Positions 11,425 through 22,240 of a stretch of 64,000 nucleotides of DNA are shown here, piece by piece. Each line of letters begins with the position of its first letter. The stretch's first letter is position 1. The notes below the pieces were generated by a model. It was not told the DNA's origin and did not search any database. It saw only the letters and a list, made by a program, of their open reading frames with translations. Position numbers and translations under genes: made by a program. This stretch comes from Fasciola hepatica. Its lineage: Eukaryota; Platyhelminthes; Trematoda; Plagiorchiida; Fasciolidae. The DNA lies in the NCBI GenBank assembly GCA_948099385.1, contig CANUEZ040000140.1:3100001-3164000 (forward strand), read 5' to 3'.

Positions 11425-12692
11425 CTAGGCCTCAGGGTTATCAGCTCCTCCGTCTTCGCTCTCGAGTAGGTTAATACTGCGTATGTCACGAATGAGCACT
11501 CCGTTAGCTGTCTTCACCTTCACCGTTCTTATCATTTCGTCGGTGCTTTTGATGGTTTCCGTAACTACTCCCAAAGACCAAGCGCTGAAATGTGCGCGTT
11601 CGTCGGCGATCATAACCACGTCCCCAACTTTGAATGGTCTTGTTTTGGCCAGCCACTTCTGTCGAGTCTGCAAAGCCGGTAGGTACTCCCGTAGCCATCG
11701 CCTCCAGAAGACCTTGGCCAGATAGTTCGCTTGCTTCCACCCGTGGAGGTAGCTCCCACGAAGGTTTACCGGCCCTTGGAAACCCTCGTTCGACCTTAGC
11801 GTCAATAAGTCGTTCGGGGTGAGCGCCAGGTGGGTGGGGTCGCCGTTCAATACTGGAACCAGGGGGCGATTGTTCAGGATTCGCTCCACCTCAGTCATGA
11901 CGGTGTTCAGCGTCTCGTCGTCGGGCGGCTGCTGCTCCCTGATTGACAGCAATATCCGCCTGGCGGACCGGATCATGCGTTCCCATATGCCGCCTCGGTG
12001 ACTGGCCTGTGGGGGGTTGAAATGCCATCGTATGCCGTAGGCCACGGTTCGATTCTGCAGTTCGTCCCTGTTTATGTTCTTGTGCCAACGCTGCAATTCC
12101 CGTTGAGCGCCCACAAAGTTCGATCCATTATCTGAGTATATATCGGCCGGTACGCCTCTTCGGTTGATAAATCTTTGCAAGGCCCGTAGAAACGAATCGG
12201 TCGTCATCGAATGTGCGACTTCTGGGTGTACCGCACGTGATTTCATGCACGTCATGATACATCCGTATCGCTTTTCTAATCTTTTCCCGCACTTGATCCA
12301 CAAGGGCCCGAAACAGTCCAACTCGGTGTCACTGAATGGCCACCAGCCCGTAGTCACCCTGCATTCTGGTAGTGGGGCCATGAGTTGTTTGCCTGCTGTG
12401 GCATTGCGTCTCCTGCATTGCACACACCGTCGGATTACGCGTTTTACAGTCTCTCGTCCTCTCAACAACCAAAGACGCTTTCGGATGACGCTCGTCACGT
12501 GACTTTCCCCGGCATGTCCCTCCATGGCGTGGACGTGTTGGATCATTAGCTCTACTACAGGTTGTCTCGCAGGCAGCAGTATAGGATAGGGCCGACCGGT
12601 ATCCGACCTGAGGGCCGTAGCCCTTTCATGACTAGTAAATTTCTCTTGAACCTGGTTAACCAAACTAGCGAACGAAGCGTCTTCATCCAGGA
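11425..12692 (-). pseudogene. pol: Integrase part of young BEL/Pao pol (frameshifted from upstream pol)
   Basis: The open frame reaches 12891, but codons upstream of about 12692 belong to the other frame. The first residues are therefore not real, and the methionine at 12891 is not a start. The protein shows an H/C zinc finger (HVHAMEGHAGESH, then CVQC), the D,D-E core (ELDCFGP, IYSDNGSNFVG and GGIWERMIRS with its glutamate), and a C-terminal region with a DVVMIAD motif before the stop. Integrase would insert the cDNA into host DNA. The part from the frameshift on is open to its natural stop. Confidence 0.93.
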
Positions 12693-15600
12693 AGAAAACC
12701 TGACCAGTCGCGATAGAATGGACGACGCTTCGACGACGTTGGTTGCTATCACTACGCCTTTGATCTCCAGTTCCAATTCCGTAGGGGGTTTTAATTCGAA
12801 CACGGGCCAGTCCTGTTTGGGCAATTGCAGGAAGTTTGGCCCTCTCGTCCACGTGTCCAGTTGCCTGAAGTTGTTCGCACCTCGGGAGCATAGGTCGGCC
12901 GGATTATCGCCAGACCTGACATGACTCCACTGATGCGTGGCTGATTCATCGTGGATAATCGTGAGCCGGTCAGCAACGAAAGTACTAAACCGGCTCCGGA
13001 CGTTGTTGATATAGTAAAGTACTATCGTTGAATCCGTCCAGAAGCTCGCCGACCAAATGTAGAGATCGAAACCTCTCTTCACAGCTTGCACCACCCTGAC
13101 TGCCAACACGGCTGCGCTGAGTTCAAGGCGTGGGATTGAGACCGACTTCAGTGGGGCAACGCGGGCTTTGGCGAACAGGATCCTCGTGGTATATTGTCCA
13201 TCTCCTGCGCACCATCGTCCGTACACCACAGCTCCATAACCGACTTCGGATGCATCGGAAAAGGCATGTAGTTCTCCAGTCCGTGTCGTATGGCCAGGGG
13301 TCAAACATCGTGGGATTCTTATGTCCTCTAATTTCTTCAAGGTGTTCAGAAATTCTTCCCAGTCCAAACGGTCCCCTCGGTCCAGTGACTGGTCCCAATC
13401 AACTTTCTTACGGCACAGCCGCTGCAGCAAGATCTTTCCGGGCAGCAGCCATGGTGAGACGAAACCGAGCGGGTCGAACAAACTTGAGACGGCAGATAGT
13501 ATGCCACGACGGGTTATTGGCAGCTCGGGAACGTTCAGTTCGAAAACAAAATCGTCCGTTTCCGCGTCCCATTGGATCCCTAAGATGCGCTCGATAGGAA
13601 GTGGAGAGCCGTCCAAATCTCTTACCCTTTCGGCCTTTTCGTGAAACGGGATGACCTTCAGCACTTCTGAAGCGTTCGACATCCATTTAGTTAGATGGAA
13701 GCCGCCCTCTTCCAGCAATCTCGTCAGACCCCTGAACTGCTCTAGAGCTGATTCCTTATCATCGAATGACCCAAGGTAGTCGTCGACGTAGAAGTTCCTG
13801 CTGACGCTTTCTACCACCGTCCGATGTACCAGATCGCCATGTTTGTTCGCTGATTCTCGGAGGGCGTAGTTTGCACAAAATGGTGACGATATGGCTCCGA
13901 AGGGGTGGACGGTCATCCTATAATTCACCACTGCGTTGTCCCGGTTGCTCCCTTCCCACCACAGGAAACGCAAAGCATCTCGTTCTCCTACCGGAATCTT
14001 CACCTGATGGAACATTTCCCTAATGTCAGCAGACAAAGCCACTTTACCCACTCTGAAACGGCACAAAACATCGATCAGTGGAGTGGTCCAGTCTGGCCCC
14101 TGAAGTAGGCGATCGTTTAACGACTTGCCCTGGAACTTGGCCGCACAGTCGAAAACCACCCGCAGTTTATTGGGTTTCTTGGGGTTGATAACCGGATGGT
14201 GAGGCAGGTACCAGATACCCCTTTTGCTGTCGGTGTTAACAGGCACCTTTTCAAAGTAACCGAGGGCCTCGTTTCGCTTCATCAAATCCGCGTATCGTTC
14301 CCACAGATTCTGGTCTTGAATGAAGCGTTCTTTTAGTCGTAGTAATCGTTGGAGAACATAATTTCTGCTGTCAGTCCACGGGTCGACCGGTGTGCGCCAT
14401 GGGAGGGGAACCTCGAACTGTTTTTTGAGGCCTTTAGAGCCTTGCCGCACCGTTTGTAGAGCGAAGTGATCCTCTTGAGACAACGTCGGTCTTTCGTCTC
14501 CAATGTCATGAAACTCCTTTTCATACAGCCGTTGCAGATGATACTCTATGCGGTCCGTTTCGGCGGATAAGTAATTCACGGAACCGCGTACCCCTACTGG
14601 ACCGTATAACATCCATCCCAGAGCCGTGCGTACGGCATAAGGTGCCTGGCGGTCGCCCACTCTTTGGTCAAGCACCCAATGCGCCTCTGGCACGTCGCAT
14701 CCGATGAGGAGATCCACCTCATCATCTTCCCAGTCTACAACGGTTACATCCTGCAGGTGGAGCCACCGAGTCAAGATTGCGTTCACCGACCTTGGTGCTC
14801 GCATGGGGAGATCCGCTAACGTGAATGCCTCCGTTGGTTCAATTACCTCGTTAGTGTCTAGAGAGATGAGTTGCAGCCTTAATCTACCGGCAGTCATTAC
14901 CTGTGTTCCGCCCACCGTGCTCACTGCTAACGACGTCGCACCTTTAGCCAGTTGGTGTTTGTCGGCAAACCGCTCTTTCACTAAAGTGGTGTCGAATCCA
15001 CTATCAACGAAAGCCAACGCCTTGACTATCCCAGTCGGAGTCGCTACTCCCACGGCCACTACGCCTAAACGTACCGGTTTACTGGCAGATTGTGAAGTTG
15101 AACAAATCACGCTGGGCTTGGCAATCGCCTCGGATATGGTTATTCTCGCCTGATGCAGCAGCCGATGGTGTCTGCCCGTGCAGCCCTCGTAACCACATCG
15201 ATTCCTTGTTCTACAGGCTGCTGCCCGGTGCGTGGTGTTGAGACAGATGAAATATGCTCCTGCCATCCTCGCCATTCCCCACCGTTCGTCTATTGTGGCG
15301 TTGCCGAACTTGGGGCATTCTGGTAGACCATGGCTAGTACCACAGGATCTGCAATTTGGTTTCGCCGTAGCATCTCGTGAAATCACGTGTGTGTTGGTCC
15401 AAGGCTGGTACTTTGGATATTCCCGTACAGGGGTTTGGGCTTGGCTAGTACCGGGCTTGTTTGCTCGGTTGCTGTCCCGGATGAGTCGGCCAAATCTGCT
15501 GTCAGCTATCTTCGTTTGCCTGTCTGAGTATTCAGTCAGGTCTTCGAAGTTGGCTTCTCTGTCGCCTCGGCTTATCCGTTCAGCTTCTTCCGCCCACCGA

Positions 15601-16091
15601 CCCTGTAGTTCGGGAGAGAGGTGACGGACTATGCCTTCCGAAGTGTGCATGGCGTCTAGGTCAGCCCTGTAACCTAAATGGTCGAGGGCTATGGAGCAGT
15701 TCTGCATCTTGATCACCAGGTCGGCCATGGTGTAGACGTCGCCCTTGGTTCTCTTTGCCTCTGCCATCACGCCCTCTATTAGGTTGCGGGCTACTTTGAA
15801 CGGCTGGCCAAACAAGTCCCTCAGAATCTTTCTTGCCCTTGTGTAGCCTTGTTCTGGATCGAGCATGGTGCACCCGTAGATAGCTTCTCGCGCTCGGCCT
15901 CGGCAGTAGTGAGTAAGGTAAAGAAGCCTTTGCCCAGGGTCGTTTACCTTGTTTTCAACGAACGTCTCGAACTGTTCGATAAACTTGCAGTATTGCTTAG
16001 CTCGCCCGTCGAAAACCGTTAACTCCACTCTAGGCAGATCGATCGATGGTGGTTTGTATTCGGCGACCGGCGTGGGGTTCCCTACCTTATT
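12693..16091 (-). pseudogene. gag-pol: Gag-protease-RT-RNase H polyprotein of young BEL/Pao
   Basis: An open frame runs from after the TGA at 16092-16094 to the frameshift near 12692 and beyond, to 12555. Counting from the methionine at 16028, Gag occupies about residues 1-300 with Cys/His motifs (CRSCGTSHGLPEC near 226, then a CRTRNRCGYEGC block near 272). The retropepsin is near 325-480 (FVDSGFDTTLV at about 340, LLIGCDV at about 440, LGWMLYGPV). RT is near 560-860 with LRVVFDCAAKF, LSADIREMFHQVKI and catalytic YVDD at 747-750. RNase H follows with HAFSDASEVGYGAVVY near 920, ELSAAVLAV, WTDSTIVLYY and DNPADLCSRG. All key residues are present. The reading breaks one base short of joining integrase. 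Confidence 0.95.
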
Positions 16092-16397
16092 TCACTCTAA
16101 CCTATCGGAAGTGTCGAAGTCACTGGTCTCAGGCTCTCGCTGTTTCTGTGTACACTTCTCTGCTTCATGCGCCTGTAGTCTAGCCGAAAGTAACTGTTGC
16201 TCTAGTTCTAGTATTCTCAGCTTATATAAATCGACATCCTTACGATCAATATTGCTTTCAATAACACATGAGCTAGCACTGACAGGACTAGGCGATCTAG
16301 CATTACCTAAAGAATCATATGTACCCAAAACCTCCCCAGAGACTTGCCGTATTACTTCCTGTCCGGATTTGACTGCTTTTGATCCTTTTCTTGGCAT
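16092..16397 (-). pseudogene. gag: N-terminal Gag segment of young BEL/Pao, ended by in-frame TGA
   Basis: A frame from an ATG at 16395-16397 (MPRKGSKAVKS) runs to a TGA at 16092-16094. It is in the same frame as the downstream polyprotein (16091 to 12555), so the TGA is the only thing separating them. The segment has a predicted coiled-coil-like stretch (LYKLRILELEQQLLSARLQ). A decayed homologue lies at 18410-18662 in the old copy. A CGA-to-TGA mutation is the simplest explanation; read-through cannot be excluded from sequence. Confidence 0.8.
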
Positions 16398-16439
16398 TTT
16401 GCGTGATTTTTCCTCGTTCCAAATAGATCTATTGAGTAT

Positions 16440-16818
16440 TGTTACGAACGTTTGAGCAATGCGTAGCCGAATTTGCAACGGATCCCGAAATCAGAAGGCG
16501 ATTATCCGTGATAATTCTACGATACTAGATTATTAAAATAAACAATGACATAAACAATATACAAACCTCAATAATACGATCACAAAGACTCAACAACGAG
16601 AAACCGAATAGCAGCGTGTGAGCAGACAGCACGTGCGTCACGCAGGTCCTGAACAAGGATGTGCCAAAATAGCGCTCTGGGCGCGAACAAACAACAATTG
16701 GTCCAGAAAAACAACCAGTTCGTAAAGACAAGTCAATAGCGTATGGAAATGAGTGATGTTGGGAAAAAACACTGAATCGCGAGGGAAAAGGGGGGATTTT
16801 CCACGACCGGCTGTTACA
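16440..16818 (-). repeat. 5' LTR of young BEL/Pao element
   Basis: 379 bp, near-identical to 10361-10739, with TG...CA ends. CCGCC follows directly (16819-16823), then old BEL/Pao protease-region sequence continues. Confidence 0.96.
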
Positions 16819-18695
16819 CCGCCCCCTTTTCGGCTGATACGTAATTCACAGAAGCACGTCCCTCTACTGGACCATATATTATCAATCCCAGAGCTGCCCG
16901 TACGGCATGAGGCGCCTGGCGGTTGCCCACTCTCTGGTCAAGTACCCAATGTGCCTCCGGCAAGTCGCAGCCGATGAGGAGGTTCACTTCGTCGTCTTCC
17001 CAGTCTACAACGGTTACATCCTGCAGGTTGGACCACCTAGTCAAAATTGCTTTCACCAACCGTGGCGCTCGCATGAGGAGATCAGCTAATGTGAATGCTT
17101 CCGTTGATTCGATTTGCTCGTTAGTGTCTAAGGGGACGAGTTTTAACCCCAACCAGCCGGCAGTTGTTATTTGTGTTTCTCCCACCGTGCTCACTGCTAC
17201 GGACGTCGCACCTTTAGCGAACCGGTGTTTGTTGGCAAGCCGCTCCTTCACTAGTGTGGTGTCCAATCCACTATCAACGAAAGCTTACGCTTCGACCGCC
17301 CCAGTTGGGGTCACCACTCCCAAGGCATCTGCTTCTAACCGTAATGTTCATTGGTAGACCTCGAAGTTGACAAGTAACACTGGGCTTGGTGTTCATCCCT
17401 GGCGTAGTTTCCCCGCCTAATGTAAAAATCGACGGTGTCTGCCCGAGCAACCCTTGTGACCACGTCTGGTCCTTGTTCGACAAGCTGCCGCCCTCTGCGT
17501 GCTGTCGAGACATAAAGCACGCTCCTGTTATCCTCGCTATTCCCATCGTTCGTCTATTGTGGGGTTGACGAACTTGAGGCTTTCTAGTAGCCCATGGCTA
17601 GCATCACAGGACCTGCAACTTGGAAGCGATATGGCCTCGCGTGAAAAGGCCTGTGCATTGGTCCAAGGCTGATATTTCTGGTGTTCCCGTGCAGTAGTTT
17701 GAGCCAGGCTTGTACTAGATTTGTTCACTCGGTTACTGTCCCGCATGAGTCGACCAAATCTACTGTAGGCCTTCTTGGTTTGCCTGTCCTAGTCTTCGGC
17801 CAAGTCTTCGAAGTTAGCCTCACGGTCGCTTCGGCTTATCCGTTCCTCTTCTTCCGCCCACCGACCCTGTAGTTCGGGAAGTGACGGACTATGCCCTTCA
17901 ACGTACGCACTGCATCGGGGTCAGCCCTGTAACCTAAATGGTCGAGGGCTATTGAGCAGTTCTGCATTTCGATCACCGTGTCGGCCATTTCACAGACGTC
18001 GCCCTTGGTTCTTTTGGCCTCTTCCATCACGCCCTCTATTAGTTTACAGGCTACCTTTAAAGGTTGGCCAAACAGGTCCCTCAGAATCTTTCTTGCCCCT
18101 GTGTAGCCTTTTTCTGGGTCAAGCGTGTTAAACCTGTCGATAGCTTTCCTTGCCCGGCGTCGACAATAATGCTTCAGATAGAGAAGCCTTTGCCCGGGGC
18201 CGGTTATCTTATTTTCGACGAACTTTCCGAACTGCTTGACGAATTTGCAATAACGTTCAGATCGCTAGTCGAAAACCTTCAGTTATACTCCCGGAAAATC
18301 GATTGTTGGTGTTTTATATTCGGCGACCGGCGTGGGGTTTCCTATCTTATTGTGCCCTGATCAATCGGGAAGGTCGTAGTCGTTGGTCTCATGCTCACAC
18401 TTTTTCTGCCTACATCTCTGCTTCCTGGGCCTGTTGTCTAGCCGATAGCAGTTGTTGTTCTAGGTCTGATATCATCAGCCTATATAGACCCACTTCCTTA
18501 CAATCCATAATGCCCTCAGCGATACATGAGCTAGCAATGGCAGGACTAGGCGATCTAGCATTAACTGAAGAATCAAAGGTACCCAAAACCTCCCCAGTGA
18601 CATGCCGTATTACTTCCTGCCCAAATTCCAATGTGTTTCGATCCTTTTCTTGGCATTTTGCGTGTTTTCTTGTTCCGAATTGATTAGCTGAGTAT
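16819..18695 (-). pseudogene. Old BEL/Pao copy, fragment D (Gag-protease)
   Basis: The minus strand carries the Gag and protease part of the older copy. A 150-codon frame at 16814-17266 matches the intact element's protease region (WEDDEVNLLIGCDLPEAHW). Gag pieces lie at 17274-18360. An N-terminal Gag piece at 18410-18662 shares QEVIRHVTGEVLGTFDSS with the young copy. Several frameshifts and stops separate them. Divergence from the young element is far greater than that between the young element's LTRs, which fits the nesting order. Confidence 0.92.
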
Positions 18696-19073
18696 TGTAA
18701 CACACGTGTGAGCAACGCTTAGCCAAACTCACAACGGATCCCGAAATCAAAAGTCGATTATCCGTGATATTTTACGATACTAGATTACTGAATGAAAAAT
18801 GACATCAAACAGGTACAAACCTCAACCATGAGATCACAAGGACTCAAAAAAAACGAGAAACCGATTTGCGGCGTGCGAGCGAGTAGCACGTGCGTCACGC
18901 GGGTCCAAAACAAGGGTATGACAAAGTAGTGCTCTGGGAGCGAACAAACAACAACTGGTCCATAAAAACAAACAATGCGTAAAGACACGTCAATGGTGTA
19001 GGCAAGTGGGTGATGTTAAGAAAAACATGGAGCTGCATCGGTTTTAGGGGATTTTTCACCACCCGTCTTTACA
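18696..19073 (-). repeat. 5' LTR of old BEL/Pao copy
   Basis: This 378-bp stretch is clearly homologous along its length to the 379-bp LTRs of the young element, with many substitutions. It starts TGTAACACACGTGTGAGC and ends TCTTTACA. The matching 3' LTR is not in the window and presumably lay left of position 1 or was lost. Confidence 0.9.
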
Positions 19074-20300
19074 GGGCTCGCCATGCTAGTGGCACCACTG
19101 CATAAGATAGTAGAGAAAGACCAACCACCTATCTTAACCAATGAGTGCATGGAAACTTTCGAATAACTGAAACAGGTCGTCAGCTTACTACCGATAGTTG
19201 CCTTCCCAGATACCCCGGAAGACTCTGGCCTTTTCACTCTCGAAGCCTGTGTCCTTGACAATACCACAAGGGAGTACTTTCTCAAATAGCGGATGACGAT
19301 CATTAAACAGTCATCGCCTGTGCTAGTCGGGGGCTTAACAAGCAGGAAAGAAGACACTGAAAGGCTCGGTGCTAGATGCTGTCCTCAGTCCCCTTTAAGC
19401 ACCACTTCAAGCAGTATTTTTCGGGTCAACCGCCTCAGGTGCAAACAGACCATCAGGCTTTGCAATGGCCCCGAAATTTTGAGAACCCGGAAGACCAGGT
19501 GGCTGGCGTGCAAGAAAAAATGCAGGAATGTGATTTTCAGTGCTTGTGCCGGGCTGGAAAATGCCACACTGACACTGATGCCTCTTTACAAATCCCCTAA
19601 ATGCTCAAGCCGATAAGTCTTTAGCAGACTCTTCTACTGACTCAACCTGGAAGAACGTGCAGTTATATGACGCGTATATCTCGTTGGTTCACAGAATACA
19701 GGCAGGAAGTATCCTCGAATCGTCCGGAATCCAAATGAATGAACGTGCAGAGGACTCGCGAGTGTAGTGAGCCGAGTGGATCAAACTGGTTATCACAAAT
19801 GGAACTCTTCAGTAGCCGGGGATTACCTGGGGCGCGTTGCTCTGCCTCGCGCCAAAACCGTAGAACTCATTTAGTTGACCCATGAGCGGCAAGAACGCCT
19901 CAGACAGCATCGAACACACACTCTGCTAGTCCAGCCGTACCGGTGGCCTGACTTCCACCAAGGCACTTTCGACTTCTGCTCTCAACGCGATACATGGGCC
20001 ACGAGTGTAGGACCATACATGTCACCATGGGCACCCCTTCTCCCGACCACTATTGGTAGTCCAAATCACCTTGTCAGTGCATATATAATTGGCCTGTTGC
20101 CCGCCGCCATTAAAGGCAGCCGCCATATCTTAGTGATAGTAGACTACTTCGTTAAGTGTTGCGAGGCAATTAAGACGCCTAACTAAGAGGCCCTCGTGAT
20201 GGCGGCAGTCATCGTTATTGAATGAATTTTGAGATATGGTGCCCCCGCTATAATACATTACAACAGGGGGTTTGGGAAAGGTGACGGCTTAGTGGATAGG
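19074..20300 (+). pseudogene. Decayed gypsy pol fragment (RNase H-integrase)
   Basis: Broken + strand frames match a second Ty3/gypsy lineage, distinct from the CsRn1-like one. Near 19085-19150 is LVAPLHKIVEKDQPPILTNE, the RT-RNase H connection. Around 19320 is the RNase H motif SRGLNKQER, and at about 19440 TDHQALQWPRNFENPEDQV. Integrase core sequence is at about 20100-20185 (HILVIVDYFVKCCEA). Stops and frameshifts are numerous. The fragment starts exactly where the old BEL LTR ends, so the old BEL element probably inserted into it. Confidence 0.8.
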
Positions 20301-20880
20301 CGGCAAATGTGCCATTTCTGACTGCCTTTTTATAGGTGTGGCATGTGTTGGTGGCAGAGTTGTAAAGCCGATTGTAAAGTACGTCGGATACGATCAAACA
20401 TGGGGAGAAGGTGGTGATCCGCAAAGTTGGGACGAGTCAACGGAATAGCACTTTGGAGGCGGCCAGGTGGACTGATGAAGAGTAAAGATAATCACTAGTC
20501 AATTCACTGACTACTGAGGGACTACAGAAAAATATTTCAGCGCGAGACGTGGTTTGGTATTTATGGTAGGGGAAGAACGTTGGCAAGAAAAGTGCCAATG
20601 ATTGGATAATATTACCGAGTTCCAACATAAGAAATGGATGTGATTACGAATGAGGCCGAAGAGTTGACAGACATGCATCTGAGAGGGGGGAGGGGTAAGC
20701 AGTGAAGTAACTGCAAAGTTCGGTGCGTATTCACCTGAGCGACCGCCGTGCCCAAAGGAAAGGATGGATGATAGGAGTCGGACGGGAGCTGAGAGTTAAT
20801 ATCGTCCACACTAAACCATCGCTGAACAGCCTAAGTGCCAATTTTTATTGACACTGGGACACTCAGTTGAGGCTCATTTC
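20301..20880. other. Unassigned
   Basis: About 580 bp without a recognisable coding frame, terminal repeat or tail. It may be the decayed 3' end of the gypsy fragment. Confidence 0.3.
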
Positions 20881-21089
20881 TAGCCATGCTAGATCCAGTC
20901 TACTTATAAAATAAGGAGCGGTTTTACAATGAAGGACCATCATCGGCAGCTTATTCCATGAACTCTCGAGACTTCCATGGGCGCATGACAGAAAATTGTG
21001 AGGGAGTTGACCACATCGATGCCCTTCGTAAACTTCAAAGTAACAATTGGTTCTTCTATCGGCCTTTTCCTTCTCATGGAGAATAGGTC
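20881..21089 (-). pseudogene. CR1-like LINE, C-terminal fragment
   Basis: On the minus strand the residues NFLSCAHGSLESSWNKLPMM resemble the conserved end of CR1-clade ORF2 (Phe-Phe-Ser ... Trp-Asn-x-Leu-Pro). FSMRRKR lies upstream, next to the LTR insertion. The rest of the LINE continues beyond that LTR at 21472. Frames are broken. Confidence 0.6.
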
Positions 21090-21471
21090 TGTCACAGTTA
21101 TTCCGATCGTGAGTAACGCGTAGCCCAATTAACGAACCCTAAAGTCAGAACAAGATCAGTTCACTGATCCTAAGGTACCGGATTAACGGATTATGCGCAA
21201 ATAAATATGTACAAACCTCATCTGTACGGCCACATCGTTTAGCAACGAGTACCAGAGTTCGACAAAAGGTCAGTGTCAGGTGCCACCTTCGCGGCAGTCC
21301 GAGTTCGAATCAAAACCAAACCAAGGTACATGAGAAAATATGAACAAACGTTCAAGTGTAGTGGTTGTTGCAAGCTGTACTTGTTCGAGGGTCAGTGCGA
21401 TGAAGAGCATGGTCCCAAAAACACAGGTATGTGACAACGGCTAGGGAGGATTTCCAAACATGCACGTTACA
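21090..21471 (-). repeat. Solo LTR of a BEL/Pao relative inside a CR1 fragment
   Basis: This 382-bp block parallels the BEL/Pao LTRs in length, order and sequence (GCGTAGCCCAATT... against GCGTAGCCGAATT...) and ends ACGTTACA. It cleanly interrupts a LINE reading frame on the minus strand between residues LAL and FSM. The flanking pentamers AGGTC and GGGCC agree at only three positions, so a target duplication is weak. No internal sequence accompanies it. Confidence 0.7.
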
Positions 21472-22240
21472 GGGCCAATCTTTCTTTACATGACTTGTGC
21501 CTCCGACCCTCTGCCATTTTGGAGGCAATAAGCCGCACCCATCCTATACTGTTTACGTCTTTCTGGAGTTGTGATGACCAAGCTTGGACACACCTCTGCA
21601 GGTGGAGCCAAACTATCTTCTGTTGTTGTGGAAGAAGACGGCGCTTGGTAGATGTAAGAGTCCATCTGAGGTGGAAGAGTTTTCTGCGCGCAGCTCCAGT
21701 TTCTTTCAGGCGGACAGTGAAAATCATGGGTGGTATTTACTCCAAAATGTCACACGACCTTTGTTGGTTGAGTCTGGTGAACCTCGAGGGTGTGAATCAG
21801 AAGTGGTACCAAAGAGGCTGTCGATAGCTACCAATTTGAGAAGTCTGGTGGGGGGTCATATTTCGTAGTCCAGCTTATCAATTCTGGGGTATCGGCTGAC
21901 ACGCCGCTTCTGTTTCCGTTTCCTCCCACTTTACCGTCACCCGCGACTATGAGAAGCAGATTCCTTAGATTGTTTGTGAGAACGGAAGTGCAAGGCAGAA
22001 TAAGAGGCGTGGCTACAACGGATCCACATGGAACTACATCGTCCACCTCTCCTGGGCTGGATTGTCGGCCATCAACCACAAACCCGAAGGTTCTGCCCTC
22101 AAAGAATCGGACATCCAACCTTGTGGTGGGCCACCAAAATATAACGTCCATCTACATGCGCCTGAGTATCCATCGGTGATCACTGTCTGCTGGACAAAGG
22201 TTTTCAAGTTGCTCGTTAACACCCGAGACCAAATTGGTAG
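21472..22240 (-). pseudogene. CR1-like LINE fragments
   Basis: The minus-strand frame at 21467-21727 contains CVQAWSSQLQKDV ... ASKMAEGRRHKSCKERLAL, the conserved region before the CR1 C-terminus. A possible endonuclease-region stretch (GRTFGFVVDGRQ) lies near 22080-22110, but it is weak. The copy is truncated and shuffled. Confidence 0.6.

Larger units (their letters stand above)
10361..16818 (-). mobile_element. Young BEL/Pao LTR retrotransposon, near-intact, nested in an older copy of its own family
   Basis: This 6458-bp minus-strand element has two 379-bp LTRs (TGTTACG...GTTACA) that differ at three positions, all in the first 36 bp. The internal part encodes Gag, protease, RT, RNase H and integrase in the BEL/Pao order. 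CCGCC occurs at 10356-10360 and 16819-16823, fitting the 5-bp target duplication of this superfamily. The polypurine tract next to the 3' LTR also ends in the complement of CCGCC, so the exact boundary has a small ambiguity. Two lesions are visible: an in-frame TGA at 16092-16094 and a one-base frameshift near 12692. Confidence 0.96.

Noticed and set aside
12693..12891. Integrase start at the methionine at 12891
   Set aside because: This part overlaps the RNase H-linker frame, and family alignment places the real continuity across a one-base frameshift near 12692.
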